Notes: a model not told the origin generated them from the letters alone. A DNA stretch of 64,000 nt from Pseudomonas sp. Root562 (GCF_001427125.1 NZ_LMGK01000021.1:24138-88137), one strand, 5' to 3'; counted from the stretch's first letter, positions 34,867 through 43,802 are shown. A program made the numbers and translations.

Positions 34867-34965
34867 CTATTGATTGCCTGTTGCTGTGATCCAGTTGTTG
34901 CCGTTGTGGCCATTGGAAGCGTGGAAGGTCGAATTGATCTGGGTCTGGCGGCTTCCGGTGTTCAT
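34867..34965 (-). CDS. Small ORF (32 aa) with its own operator box; possible ohr remnant
   Basis: A 32-codon frame starts at ATG 34965 with a GGAG site 8 nt upstream and reads 'MNTGSRQTQINSTFHASNGH' followed by 'NGNNWITATGNQ'. A near-perfect copy of the ohr operator (35017-35028) lies 51 bp upstream, so it appears to be expressed with the peroxide regulon. Its 'NGHNGN' resembles 'RGHNGN' of the ohr genes, and ACCGG and GGCCA(T/C)AACGGCAA lie at the same 48-nt distance in both. It may be a remnant of a third ohr copy or an unrelated small protein. Translation is unproven. Confidence 0.35.
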   Translation of the reverse strand: MNTGSRQTQINSTFHASNGHNGNNWITATGNQ

Positions 34966-35016
34966 GGCTGAATCTCCAACGGCAATGGGCTGATGTTGTT
35001 GGTCGCTTTCGATTAG

Positions 35017-35028
35017 ATCGTATGCGAT
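35017..35028. promoter_or_regulatory. Operator-like palindrome upstream of the small ORF (box 4)
   Basis: ATCGTATGCGAT differs from the other three boxes by one base. It is on the promoter side of the small ORF at 34867-34965. Inferred OhrR site, weaker than the others. Confidence 0.5.
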
Positions 35029-35205
35029 GTGATAATAATCTGCCGAAGCCTCAACAATGTCAAAGATTATTTTCTGCCCCGACGATGAACGGTGGCACGG
35101 GCATCCTGTGAAAAACGCCAAGCGTCGCCCGGCCCATGCCGCGAGGATGCGGCGTAGAGCCTTTCGAGGATTATTGACATTGGGGAGGAGGCTGAATTTC
35201 AGGCA

Positions 35206-35236
35206 CAAAAAAAGACGTCCGAGGACGTCTTTTTTT
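35206..35236 (-). terminator. Terminator of tmRNA (minus strand), with T-runs on both strands
   Basis: AGACGTC at 35213-35219 pairs with GACGTCT at 35224-35230 around the loop CGAG, flanked by A and T runs. It lies directly after the 3' CCA end of tmRNA on the minus strand. Confidence 0.9.
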
Positions 35237-35243
35237 GTTGAGT

Positions 35244-35637
35244 TGGTGGAGCCGGGGGGATTTGAACCCCCGTCCGCCAGTACTCCGCTGTCGGTACTAC
35301 ATGCGTAGCCGTGTCTATTAAGTTAACCCTCAGCGACCCGACGGGCAGGGTGCTTTGGGCGAGTTGTGTAAGTTTTAGCCGCTTCGTCCACAACGTACTG
35401 CACGGCGATTCTGTTCTATATGACAATCACTTTGGGTTTACAGACATCCCCTGATGATTGCTGGACCCGAAGGTACCAGAAGGGAAGAGCTAAGGCTGCT
35501 TACGCAGCGAGAGCGTATTCCCCGTAGGTTTCGTCATTGGCAACTATAAGAAGTTGCAACAGTGGATTTACGAGTTCTGTTACCAACTCGGCATGCACCT
35601 AAAGTTTCGCAACCGGCGTCGAATCCTAAACGGCCCC
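35244..35637 (-). ncRNA. ssrA: tmRNA (ssrA), 394 nt
   Basis: On the minus strand the 5' end GGGGCCG pairs with the 3' end CGGCTCCACCA to form the tRNA-like acceptor, and the T-arm sequence GGGGGATTTGAACCCC (plus-strand view) marks the 3' part. The tag reading frame lies at 35541-35500 and encodes ANDETYGEYALAA followed by TAA, the Pseudomonas-type proteolysis tag. tmRNA with SmpB (encoded at 44963-45445) rescues stalled ribosomes. Ends are set from the acceptor pairing and are probably exact to one or two bases. Confidence 0.97.
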
Positions 35638-35702
35638 GAACTCATTGCTCGTGAAACGGATGAGCAACAAGCACGAACAGTCTACGACATTGTGGCCCGG
35701 AA

Positions 35703-35722
35703 GGCCAACCCGAAGGTTGGCC
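35703..35722 (-). terminator. Hairpin with UUCG loop after the small exported-protein gene
   Basis: GGCCAACC and GGTTGGCC form a perfect 8-bp stem; on the minus strand the loop reads TTCG, an extra-stable tetraloop. It begins 11 bp past the stop of the small gene at 35733-36008 and ahead of tmRNA. No T-run follows, so termination is probable but not certain. Confidence 0.6.
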
Positions 35723-35732
35723 GCACCTGGTA

Positions 35733-36008
35733 TCAGTTCCGCGTTGGGTTTCGAATCTGCATTTTGGTAATGATACCGCTGGAAATCTCTACGCAATCCT
35801 TGTCGTTGCCTGCCGCCTGGGCTGCCTTGGCTTTTGTCTGCGCTGCTTTGACGCTGTCCAGAGTGCCTTCCGGAATAGAGGGCGCACTGTTTACGAAGTC
35901 ATCAATGGTTTGAAGGTTATCGGTACACAGGTCTTTATCCGCCGCAAACACCGGCGACGCCAACATTGCAGCAGCGATGAACATTCCAGCAATTGCAGAG
36001 TGCTTCAT
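35733..36008 (-). CDS. Small exported protein of unknown function
   Basis: This 91-residue protein starts with a clear signal peptide ('MKHSAIAGMFIAAAMLASPVFA', cleavage after 'VFA'), leaving a mature helical protein of about 69 residues with two Cys ('DLCTDNL', 'DCVEIS') that could form a disulfide in the periplasm. AAGGAG lies 7 nt before the ATG at 36008, which decides the start over an upstream in-frame codon. I do not recognise the family. It is monocistronic between tmRNA and the lactate operon. Confidence 0.75.
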   Translation of the reverse strand: MKHSAIAGMFIAAAMLASPVFAADKDLCTDNLQTIDDFVNSAPSIPEGTLDSVKAAQTKAKAAQAAGNDKDCVEISSGIITKMQIRNPTRN

Positions 36009-36163
36009 GGGTATCTCCTTGCGCATGTGGGCTCGGTGCTGCCGATAACGCGGGCTGCTGGCCGAGGTGGTTATAAGCTCCTTTCAAAGAGCCTAGTCAA
36101 ATGACTATAGCCGCGCGCAGGAATTCGGTTTTTTTTTCGGGTTGATGATGGTGCTGCAAAGCA

Positions 36164-36187
36164 AAAAGGGGCGAAAACGCCCCTTTT
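36164..36187. terminator. Terminator of the lactate operon
   Basis: AAAAGGGGCG (36164-36173) and CGCCCCTTTT (36178-36187) form a 10-bp stem around AAAA. On the minus strand it ends in a short T-run 16 bp past the stop of the last lactate gene, and it may also act for plus-strand transcripts. Confidence 0.85.
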
Positions 36188-36202
36188 ACGCAAGCCGCCT
36201 GT

Positions 36203-39013
36203 TCAAACCGGACGCGCTTGCGTCACGCGGTCCACGAGGTAAACCAATCCGTGATAATCGATCCCGCCATGCTGGCTCAGGCCGATTTCACAGGTGCGAC
36301 TGGTAGAGATGCCTTCTTCGCAGTACTGCACGGCGTCTTTCAACGTGCGCAGCGAGTGAGCATTGAGTTCTGGCGTCGTGAAGCCTTTGTCACCGGCAAA
36401 GCCGCAGCAGTGAATACCTTCCGGGATGATCACGTTGTTGCTGCATCTGCGCGCCAGATCGATCAATGCCTGGCTTTCGCCCAGGTGCTGGGTGCTGCAG
36501 GTGACATGTACCGCGATCGGCGCCTCTTGTGGGATGAAGTCCAGTCGATCCATCAAGTGCGTGCGGATGAAGCGCACCGGGTCGTACAGGTCAAGGCGTA
36601 CGTCGCCCAGATCCTGAGTCAGGCGCAAGGTGCAGGGGCTGGTGTCGCAGTAGATCGGATCGAGCCCGCCACGGCTGGCGTGGAGCAGGGCACCGATCAG
36701 TTCCTGGCGTTTGTGTTCGGCCTGTTCGGCATAACCCTTGGAAGCGAACGGCTGGCCGCAGCAGAGATTGTCCAGATTGTCCGGGAAGACCACCTGATAA
36801 CCGGCTTTTTCCAGCAGGCCACGGGTTTTGTCGTACAGCGACATTTGTTCTTTGTCGCCGGCCGCCGGCCCCATAGCGCGTGAAACGCAGGCTGCCAAAT
36901 ACACCACGCGCGGGCGTTCGTCGGTCACCGATGGGCTGAAGCGAATGGCTTTTTCCGGCTGCGGCATGGCGCTGGTCCATTGCGGGACCTGGCCTTTGGA
37001 CAAGCGGGTCAGCGTTGCCGACAACTTTGCCAATCGTGGCGCGCCCAGCAACATTCTTGCGCCGTTGGCTACATGCAGTGTGAAGCGCGCGCCTTGCATG
37101 GCTGTGGCGAAATTGCCTTCCAGCCAATTGGCGGTTTTCGTATGAGTGGCGTGTTGGCCGCGAAGCTTTTTCACCAGCTCGCCGGTGTTGATTCCCACGG
37201 GGCAGCGTTGCGCACACAGACCGGTCGCGGCACAGGTGTCGATGCCCTGGTATTCATAGGCCGCTTCAAGTTCACGGGTATCGACACCGGCGCGTTTCTT
37301 CGCCTGGATATCGCGCCAGATCACGATGCGCTGGCGCGGGCTCAAGGTCAGGCCTTTCGACGGACAAACCGGCTCGCAGAACCCGCACTCGATGCACTTA
37401 TCCACAATCTCGTCGGCGGCCGGCAAGGGTTTCAAGTGCTTGAGGTGGATTTGCGGATCTTCGCTGAGCACCACGTCCGGATTGAGAATGCCATTGGGAT
37501 CGAGCAGACGCTTGAGCTGCCACATCAATTGATAGGCATCGCTGCCCCATTCAAGCTCAACGAACGGCGCCATGTTGCGCCCGGTGCCGTGTTCAGCCTT
37601 CAACGAGCCGCCGAACTCCACCGCGACCAGTTGCGCGACGTCGTCCATGAACGCCTGGTAGCGTGCGACTTCTTCCGGGCTATTGAAGCCCTGAGTGAAG
37701 ACGAAGTGCAGATTGCCTTCCAGTGCGTGTCCGAAAAGGATCGCTTCGTCGTAGTGATGTTTGTCGAACAACTCGATCAGGCGATTCACGCCGATGGCCA
37801 GTTGTTCCACCGGGAAGGTCACGTCTTCGATGATTACCGTGGTTCCGGTTTTGCGCACCGCACCGACTGCAGGGAAGGTGTCCTTGCGGATTGCCCAGAG
37901 ACGGGCGTTTTCCAGCGGATCTTCGGTGAAGTCGACTTGCTTCTCCACCGGGAACGACGCCAGCGACGCCATGATTTGCGCCAGTTGCTCGTGCAGTAAT
38001 GTGGACGATGCTGCGCGGGATTCGATCAGCAGGGCGCAGGCATTGTTCGACAGGTGTTGTACGAAAGCGGGCATGCCGGGTTTGCTTTGCACCGAGCGCA
38101 GACTGCGCCGGTCCAATAGTTCTACCGCCGACACCGGTTGGCTTTTCAGCACGGTGACCGCGTTGCAGCAGGTTTCCACGTCCGGGAAAACAATCAGCGC
38201 CGAGGCCTTGTTCGGGTGATCGATCACCGTGTCGTAGGTCACCGCGCTGATGAAACCGAGTGTGCCTTCGGAACCGACCAGCAGGTGGCTCAAGATATCC
38301 ACAGGCTCGTCGTAATCCACCAGGGCGTTGAGTGACAGGCCGGTGGTATTTTTCAGACGGTATTTGTGGCGAATCTTTGCCGCCAGTTCGGCGTTGGCGC
38401 GGGTCTCGCGGCCCAGCGTCGCCAAGCGTTCAAGCAGCTCTGCATGGCTTTGCCGAAACGCCGCGACACTGGTGGCGTCTTCAGTGTCGAGACGGCTGCC
38501 ATCGGCCAGCACCAGACGAATGCCGGCCAGGGTGTGATAGGTATTTTGCGCGGTGCCACAGCACATGCCGCTGGCATTGTTGGCGACGATGCCGCCGATC
38601 TTGCAGGCATTGATCGATGCCGGGTCCGGTCCGATCTTGCGCCCGAACGGCGCAAGCCAGGCATTGGCTTGTGCTCCGATTACGCCGGGTTGCAGACGAA
38701 TCTGCGTGCCTTGGCCGCGGATCTCACGACCGTTCCAGTTATCCCCAAGGACGATCAGCACTGAGTCGCTGATGGCTTGCCCGGACAGGCTGGTGCCGGC
38801 GGCGCGGAAGGTCACCGGCACCTTATCGCGCTGGGCCAGTTTCAGCAGCGCTACCACTTCATCTTCGGATTCGACGCGGATCACCAGTTGCGGGATCAGC
38901 CGATAGAAACTGGCATCGGTGCCGAAAGCCAGGGTCGACAACGGGTCGTCGAAGCGCCGTTCGCAGGGAATCAGTTGCTGTGCATCACGCAGGAAAGCGG
39001 CCGGTAAAGTCAT
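36203..39013 (-). CDS. D-lactate dehydrogenase, FAD- and Fe-S-containing (Dld-II/DLD type)
   Basis: This 936-residue fusion carries an N-terminal FAD-binding type 4 domain (about 35-260), FAD oxidase C-terminal domain (about 270-530), two 4Fe-4S motifs ('CIECGFCEPVCP' and 'CAATGLCAQRCPVG', near 545-625) and CCG cysteine-rich domains ('CCGQPFASKGY', 'CCGFAGDKGF'). This architecture is that of the Pseudomonas respiratory D-lactate dehydrogenase, which oxidises D-lactate to pyruvate and feeds the quinone pool. It is the last gene of the lactate operon and starts in an ATGA overlap with lutC. A related D-2-hydroxyglutarate activity cannot be excluded. Confidence 0.88.
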   Translation of the reverse strand: MTLPAAFLRDAQQLIPCERRFDDPLSTLAFGTDASFYRLIPQLVIRVESEDEVVALLKLAQRDKVPVTFRAAGTSLSGQAISDSVLIVLGDNWNGREIRGQGTQIRLQPGVIGAQANAWLAPFGRKIGPDPASINACKIGGIVANNASGMCCGTAQNTYHTLAGIRLVLADGSRLDTEDATSVAAFRQSHAELLERLATLGRETRANAELAAKIRHKYRLKNTTGLSLNALVDYDEPVDILSHLLVGSEGTLGFISAVTYDTVIDHPNKASALIVFPDVETCCNAVTVLKSQPVSAVELLDRRSLRSVQSKPGMPAFVQHLSNNACALLIESRAASSTLLHEQLAQIMASLASFPVEKQVDFTEDPLENARLWAIRKDTFPAVGAVRKTGTTVIIEDVTFPVEQLAIGVNRLIELFDKHHYDEAILFGHALEGNLHFVFTQGFNSPEEVARYQAFMDDVAQLVAVEFGGSLKAEHGTGRNMAPFVELEWGSDAYQLMWQLKRLLDPNGILNPDVVLSEDPQIHLKHLKPLPAADEIVDKCIECGFCEPVCPSKGLTLSPRQRIVIWRDIQAKKRAGVDTRELEAAYEYQGIDTCAATGLCAQRCPVGINTGELVKKLRGQHATHTKTANWLEGNFATAMQGARFTLHVANGARMLLGAPRLAKLSATLTRLSKGQVPQWTSAMPQPEKAIRFSPSVTDERPRVVYLAACVSRAMGPAAGDKEQMSLYDKTRGLLEKAGYQVVFPDNLDNLCCGQPFASKGYAEQAEHKRQELIGALLHASRGGLDPIYCDTSPCTLRLTQDLGDVRLDLYDPVRFIRTHLMDRLDFIPQEAPIAVHVTCSTQHLGESQALIDLARRCSNNVIIPEGIHCCGFAGDKGFTTPELNAHSLRTLKDAVQYCEEGISTSRTCEIGLSQHGGIDYHGLVYLVDRVTQARPV

Positions 39014-39681
39014 TGATCCTCCAGGATCAGCACCACCAGGTCTTTCGGACCGTGGGCGCCGTAGGCCAGCACTTGTTCAATGTCAGCGGTTTTCGACGGG
39101 CCGGATACCAGCAGGGCATTGGTCGGCATGCCTTGCGCCCACTCGAACTCCTGCTGGACCTGATAAAAATTGTCGCGGATTTCACTGGCCTTGAGCAGGG
39201 CGAAATGCACCGGTGGCGCCAGGCTCATCAATCGCGGTTCTTCCCGTGTCGGCCAGATGATCAGGCTGCCGGTCGCGGCGATGGCGCCGAGGGTCGTAGT
39301 CAGACTCGCCGGAGTGTCGTTGAACAGCTCGGCTTTCCACTCTTCGACCGGTCGATCATAGGCCTTGAGTGCCGGCAGATCAGGATTTTTCTCCCAGTGC
39401 TGTACGACACGCTGCCCGTGGGGGGTGGTCGGTGCAATCAACAGGCTCGGTAATTGGCGATCCTTCAATAATTGCCCGAGCAACTCAGGCCAGCCTTCAG
39501 CCGACGTCAGGTGGATTTCCGTGTGCACCGCTTCCATCAGTTTGCGCAGTTGCGGGATGCGCTGTTCCGGTGCGTAGGTGTAAGACTGCGTCACCAGATC
39601 GACATCGAAGTTGTCAGCCACCGGTGTGGTGCCTGTCAGGCTTTTGCGCAGTTTGGCGAGGATGTTTTGCTTGGCGCTCAT
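39010..39681 (-). CDS. lutC: LutC/LldG, lactate utilisation protein C
   Basis: This 223-residue protein of the LUD family contains 'GLAPTHGQRVV'-type and 'IATTGSLI'-like segments (here 'AIAATGSLIIWPTREEPRLMSL') and 'VSGPSKTADIEQVLAYGAHGPKDL' near the C-terminus, typical of LutC. With LutA and LutB it forms the membrane-associated Fe-S L-lactate oxidase. Both ends overlap neighbours by 4 bp (ATGA with lutB and with the D-lactate dehydrogenase gene). Confidence 0.92.
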   Translation of the reverse strand: MSAKQNILAKLRKSLTGTTPVADNFDVDLVTQSYTYAPEQRIPQLRKLMEAVHTEIHLTSAEGWPELLGQLLKDRQLPSLLIAPTTPHGQRVVQHWEKNPDLPALKAYDRPVEEWKAELFNDTPASLTTTLGAIAATGSLIIWPTREEPRLMSLAPPVHFALLKASEIRDNFYQVQQEFEWAQGMPTNALLVSGPSKTADIEQVLAYGAHGPKDLVVLILEDQ

Positions 39682-41135
39682 CGACGGTCTCCCTGTTTGG
39701 CCAAATGTTCGCGCGCCATGTCATGCAGTGAGCGGGCAGCGGGTTTCGGTGCGCTGTGGTTTTGCGTCCATGGGCCGACATTGTCCGGCACAAGGGCGCG
39801 CAGGCGCGTCGCGGCAAAACCGAACAGGCGATACAGCGTCGGTGAGCTATTGAGCTTCGCCCAGGCGTTCCAGATGAACCGCTCCTTGCGCGAGTATTTG
39901 CTGCCCTGGCCGCGCATCACATGGTGTGGGCTGTCCGGGGCTTTGACGTTCTCTTCCCGAAGACGACGGAGTAACGCCGGGATCGGAATTTTTACCGGAC
40001 ATACCTCGCCGCAAGCGCCGCACAGGGAAGAGGCGCTCGGATGATCCGGGACTTTCGCCAGGCCAACCATGTGCGGGGTGATGATTTTTCCGATAGGGCC
40101 GGGGTAGACCTCGCCATAGGCATGGCCGCCGATTCGGGTATAGACCGGGCAATGATTCATACAGGCGCCACAGCGAATGCAGTTCAGGGTCTGACGCAGT
40201 TCGCTGTCGGCAAAGGCCTGGCTGCGACCATTGTCGAGCAGCACCAGGTGCACTTCCTGCGGGCCGTCGAGCTCATGTGCCTTGCGCGGGCCGGAAATCA
40301 TGTTGACGTAAGTGGTGATCGGAATGCCGAGGGCCGAGCGTGTCAGCAATGACAGCAGCGGCACCACATCGCGCAGGTTTTCCACAACCTTTTCGATGCC
40401 GGTCACGGCGATGTGCACCGGTGGCACGGTGGTGGTCATGCGGCCGTTGCCTTCGTTTTCCACCAGCAGCAGGGTGCCGGTTTCAGCCACGGCGAAGTTG
40501 ACACCGGAAACGCCGATGTCCGCTTCGAAGAACTTCTGTCGCAGGACTCTGCGACCGATCTGAATGAGTTGGTCAACGTCCTTGGTGTATTCCACGCCAA
40601 GCTTGTCGTGGAACAAGGACGCGACCTGACCGGCGTTCTTGTGGATCGCCGGCATGATTATGTGTGAAGGCTTCTCGTGGTCGAGCTGGACGATGTACTC
40701 GCCCATGTCCGATTCCAGGCATTCAATGCCCTGTTCAGCGAGGACGTGGTTCATCTCCATTTCTTCGCTGACCATCGATTTACCCTTGATCACTTGCCGC
40801 CCCTCGTGAGCGCGGATGATCGAAAGGACGATGCCATTGGCTTCGTCCACCGTTTCCGCCCAGTGCACTGTCACACCGTTGCGGGTCAGGTTCTGTTCAA
40901 GTTGCTCGAGCAGCTCGGGCAACTTCGATAAAGCACGGGCGCGGACGGCATTGCCCAGCGCGCGTAAATGTTCCCGCTCATGGGCATCGCTGAAAGCCGC
41001 GGCCCGTTTGGTCATCAGTGAATCCATCGCCTTGCGGAAGTTGCCCCGCAATTGCGCATCACCCAAGGCCTCGTGAGCCCGGGTGCGGAAATCCTCTTCT
41101 ACAGCGACCGTAGGAATAATCTCGGCGGCGCTCAT
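39678..41135 (-). CDS. lutB: LutB/LldF, Fe-S subunit of L-lactate oxidation
   Basis: This 485-residue protein has a LUD domain (about 70-300, 'FAVAETGTLLLVENEGNGRM') followed by two 4Fe-4S binding motifs, 'CIRCGACMNHCPVY' and 'CGACGEVCPVKIPI', and a C-terminal DUF3390-like helix region. It transfers electrons within the LutABC complex. The start at 41135 lies in an ATGA overlap with lutA and is preferred to upstream codons inside lutA. Confidence 0.93.
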   Translation of the reverse strand: MSAAEIIPTVAVEEDFRTRAHEALGDAQLRGNFRKAMDSLMTKRAAAFSDAHEREHLRALGNAVRARALSKLPELLEQLEQNLTRNGVTVHWAETVDEANGIVLSIIRAHEGRQVIKGKSMVSEEMEMNHVLAEQGIECLESDMGEYIVQLDHEKPSHIIMPAIHKNAGQVASLFHDKLGVEYTKDVDQLIQIGRRVLRQKFFEADIGVSGVNFAVAETGTLLLVENEGNGRMTTTVPPVHIAVTGIEKVVENLRDVVPLLSLLTRSALGIPITTYVNMISGPRKAHELDGPQEVHLVLLDNGRSQAFADSELRQTLNCIRCGACMNHCPVYTRIGGHAYGEVYPGPIGKIITPHMVGLAKVPDHPSASSLCGACGEVCPVKIPIPALLRRLREENVKAPDSPHHVMRGQGSKYSRKERFIWNAWAKLNSSPTLYRLFGFAATRLRALVPDNVGPWTQNHSAPKPAARSLHDMAREHLAKQGDRR

Positions 41136-41956
41136 TGGGCACCTCCGGTACGTTGCCAGAGGAAACTCGCCAGATGCTGACCGCGTAACGCTTCCTGCTG
41201 TTTTTCCAGTGAGCCGTTGATGTTCATCAGGCAACCGCAGTCGGCGCTGAGTACCTTGTACGCGCCGGACTCCTTCAGCGATCGGGTCTTGTCAGCCACC
41301 ATCGCGCCGGAAATGTCTGGCATACGGACGCTGAAAGTCCCACCGAAGCCACAGCATTCGCTTTCATGGCTGTGGTCGACTCGCTCCACATTGCTCAGCT
41401 GCGACAACAGCTCACGGCCGTGCAGGTGGGTGTTCATTTCACGGCGTGCCGAACACGACGTGTGCAACGCTACTTTTACCGGTTCACCGCTATCCTTGAG
41501 CTGCACCTTGCAGACGAACAGCAGGAACTCGGTGAGCTCATAGGTCCTGGCCGCCAAGGCCTCGACCTGTTTCAACGTGTCCGGCTCGTCCTTGAACAAG
41601 TCGGCATAGTGTTCGCGCAACATGCCGGCACAGGAACCCGACGGCACCACCACCGGATAATCCCCGGCAAATAGCGCCAGCTGCGAGCGCGCCACTGTCC
41701 GGGCCTGCTCGGTATAACCCGAGGTGTACGCCGGTTGACCGCAACAGCTTTGCCCTTGCGGGTACTCGACACGGATCCCTTCGCGCTCCAGTAGATGGAT
41801 CGCGTCCATTCCGGCTTGCGGGTAGAACAAGTCCACTACGCAGGTCCCGAACAGGTACACCCGCTGCGGTTTCTCGCTGGGGTATTGCCGAGGCTCGGGC
41901 AGTGGCGGGGCGACACGGGTCGCATTCGGCACAGCGTTGTAAAAAAGCTCGCTCAT
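41132..41956 (-). CDS. lutA: LutA/LldE, CCG-domain subunit of L-lactate oxidation
   Basis: This 274-residue protein has two CCG cysteine-rich domains ('CCGQPAYTSGYTEQA' and 'ECCGFGGTFSVRMPD'), as in LutA and the glycolate oxidase GlcF, which bind Fe-S clusters and pass electrons towards quinone. It is the first of the three lut genes and starts 151 bp after the lactate permease. A GAGAC-type weak site precedes the ATG at 41956. Confidence 0.93.
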   Translation of the reverse strand: MSELFYNAVPNATRVAPPLPEPRQYPSEKPQRVYLFGTCVVDLFYPQAGMDAIHLLEREGIRVEYPQGQSCCGQPAYTSGYTEQARTVARSQLALFAGDYPVVVPSGSCAGMLREHYADLFKDEPDTLKQVEALAARTYELTEFLLFVCKVQLKDSGEPVKVALHTSCSARREMNTHLHGRELLSQLSNVERVDHSHESECCGFGGTFSVRMPDISGAMVADKTRSLKESGAYKVLSADCGCLMNINGSLEKQQEALRGQHLASFLWQRTGGAQ

Positions 41957-42056
41957 CAGGCGTGTCTCCGGGTGGGCCCGGTTATCCGTCCGCTGAGGCC
42001 GCTGAATATAGAGTGAGATTCTTTCAGCAGCCTTACAGACCGGGTTGTGAATAGCT

Positions 42057-42089
42057 GACGCCGGAATCGTGGTCCGGCGTCGGTTTTTT
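42057..42089. terminator. Hairpin between lldP and lutA
   Basis: GACGCCGGA (42057-42065) and TCCGGCGTC (42073-42081) form a perfect 9-bp stem. The T-run (42084-42089) lies on the plus-strand side, so in the direction of the operon (minus) the run of A precedes the stem and no T follows. It is therefore unlikely to stop the operon transcript; it may protect the lldP message from 3' decay or block antisense transcription. Confidence 0.5.
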
Positions 42090-42107
42090 CCGTATCGGTT
42101 GTGGCTT

Positions 42108-43802
42108 TTAGTGCACCAGCATGCCGGTGAACCAATAGGCCTGAGCCAGCGTGATCAAGCCGACAATCGTGGCAAAGAACAGGCTGTGCTTGAGGGTGAA
42201 GCGGAACAGGTCCGACTCCTTGCCCACCAGCCCGGTCGCGGCGCAGGCCACGGCGATCGATTGCGGTGAGATCATCTTGCCAGTCACGCCGCCACTGGTG
42301 TTCGCTGCCACCAGCAAGGTGTCGTTGACGCCGATCTGGTGGGCGGTGGTCGCTTGCAACGAACTGAACAGTGCGTTGGACGAGGTATCGGAACCGGTCA
42401 GGAACACACCGAGCCAACCGAGGAACGGTGAGAAGAACGGGAAGGCTGCACCCGTGCCGGCCAACACCAGGGCCATGGTCGACGACATGCCCGAGTAGTT
42501 GGTGACGAAGGCGAACGCCAGCACCATGCCGATGGACAGAATCGGCCACCGCAGTTCGTAGAAGGTCTCTTTAAAAGTGGTCAGACCAGTTTTGAGGTTG
42601 ATCTTCAGAACCAGCATCGAGATCAGTGCGGAGAAGAAAATCGCCGTGCCGGTCGCGGAAATCGGATCAAGCTTGAACACGGCTGGAATGGCAGTCGGGT
42701 TAGCCACAATCGGTGCAACCTTGATCACCATCTGATCAAGGTGCGGGATAGCGAAATTGAACACGAAGCTGTACATCGAACCGCCGGCGGCAAACATCGC
42801 CTTGAACGGCTTCAAGGTCCAGATGGTCACCAGCACGGTCAGAATCAGGAACGGCGACCACGCCTTGATGATTTCCCCGAGGCTGTAGGGCGATGCCAGG
42901 GTGGTGCGCTTCTGGCCGAAACCACCGGCGCTGGCGCTGACCACGGAAGCCGATACGGCCCCGACGATGTGCTGGCCGGCGGCGCGTTTTGGCTGCCAGA
43001 CTTTCAGGAACAGGGTCAGGGAGATCAGGCTGGCCAGGGCCGAAGTGATGTCCGGCAGTTCCGGGCCGATGAAGTTCGACGTGAAGTATTGAGTCACGGC
43101 GAAGCTCAAGCCGGCAACCAGAGCGGCGGGCCAGGTTTCGCGAACGCCGCGCAGGCCATCCATCATGAACACCAGCCAGAACGGCACGAACAGCGACAGC
43201 AGCGGCAGCTGGCGACCGGTCATGGCGCCGATCTTGAACGCGTCGATGCCGGTCACTTGCCCGGCGACGATGATCGGAATCCCCAGGGCGCCGAAAGCTA
43301 CCGGCGCGGTGTTTGCGATCAGGCACAGGCCCGCGGCGTACAACGGGTTGAAACCCAGGCCGACCAGCAGAGCGGCGGTAATCGCCACCGGTGCACCGAA
43401 ACCGGCCGCACCTTCAAGAAACGCGCCGAAGCAGAAGCCGATCAACAGCACTTGCAGACGCTGGTCGTCAGTGATCGACAGCACCGAGCTGCGGATCACT
43501 TCGAACTGCCCACTTTTGACCGTCAGTTTGTAAAGAAAAACAGCGGCCACGATGATCCACGCAATCGGCCAAAGGCCATAGGCGAAACCATACCCTGCGG
43601 CTGCGAAAGCCATGTCGACCGGCATCTGGAAGGCAAAAATCGCCACCAGGATCGACAAGGCCAGCGTGATGCTACCGGCAACGTGCCCCTTGAGACGGAA
43701 CACGGCCAGAGCCAGGAAGAAAAACACGATAGGTATAACGGCCGCGAGCGCGGATAAACCGAGGCTTCCGAGCGGGCTGTAGAGCTGTTGCCAGGTTTGC
43801 AT
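42108..43802 (-). CDS. lldP: LldP, L-lactate permease
   Basis: This 564-residue polytopic membrane protein (12 or more helices) of the LctP family includes 'GAFLEGAAGFGAPVAI' near residue 135 and 'TSSNALFSSLQ' near residue 467, both family signatures. It imports lactate with protons and may also carry glycolate. It is the promoter-proximal gene of the lactate operon, divergent from lldR across a 262-bp region with the operator. Confidence 0.95.
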   Translation of the reverse strand: MQTWQQLYSPLGSLGLSALAAVIPIVFFFLALAVFRLKGHVAGSITLALSILVAIFAFQMPVDMAFAAAGYGFAYGLWPIAWIIVAAVFLYKLTVKSGQFEVIRSSVLSITDDQRLQVLLIGFCFGAFLEGAAGFGAPVAITAALLVGLGFNPLYAAGLCLIANTAPVAFGALGIPIIVAGQVTGIDAFKIGAMTGRQLPLLSLFVPFWLVFMMDGLRGVRETWPAALVAGLSFAVTQYFTSNFIGPELPDITSALASLISLTLFLKVWQPKRAAGQHIVGAVSASVVSASAGGFGQKRTTLASPYSLGEIIKAWSPFLILTVLVTIWTLKPFKAMFAAGGSMYSFVFNFAIPHLDQMVIKVAPIVANPTAIPAVFKLDPISATGTAIFFSALISMLVLKINLKTGLTTFKETFYELRWPILSIGMVLAFAFVTNYSGMSSTMALVLAGTGAAFPFFSPFLGWLGVFLTGSDTSSNALFSSLQATTAHQIGVNDTLLVAANTSGGVTGKMISPQSIAVACAATGLVGKESDLFRFTLKHSLFFATIVGLITLAQAYWFTGMLVH

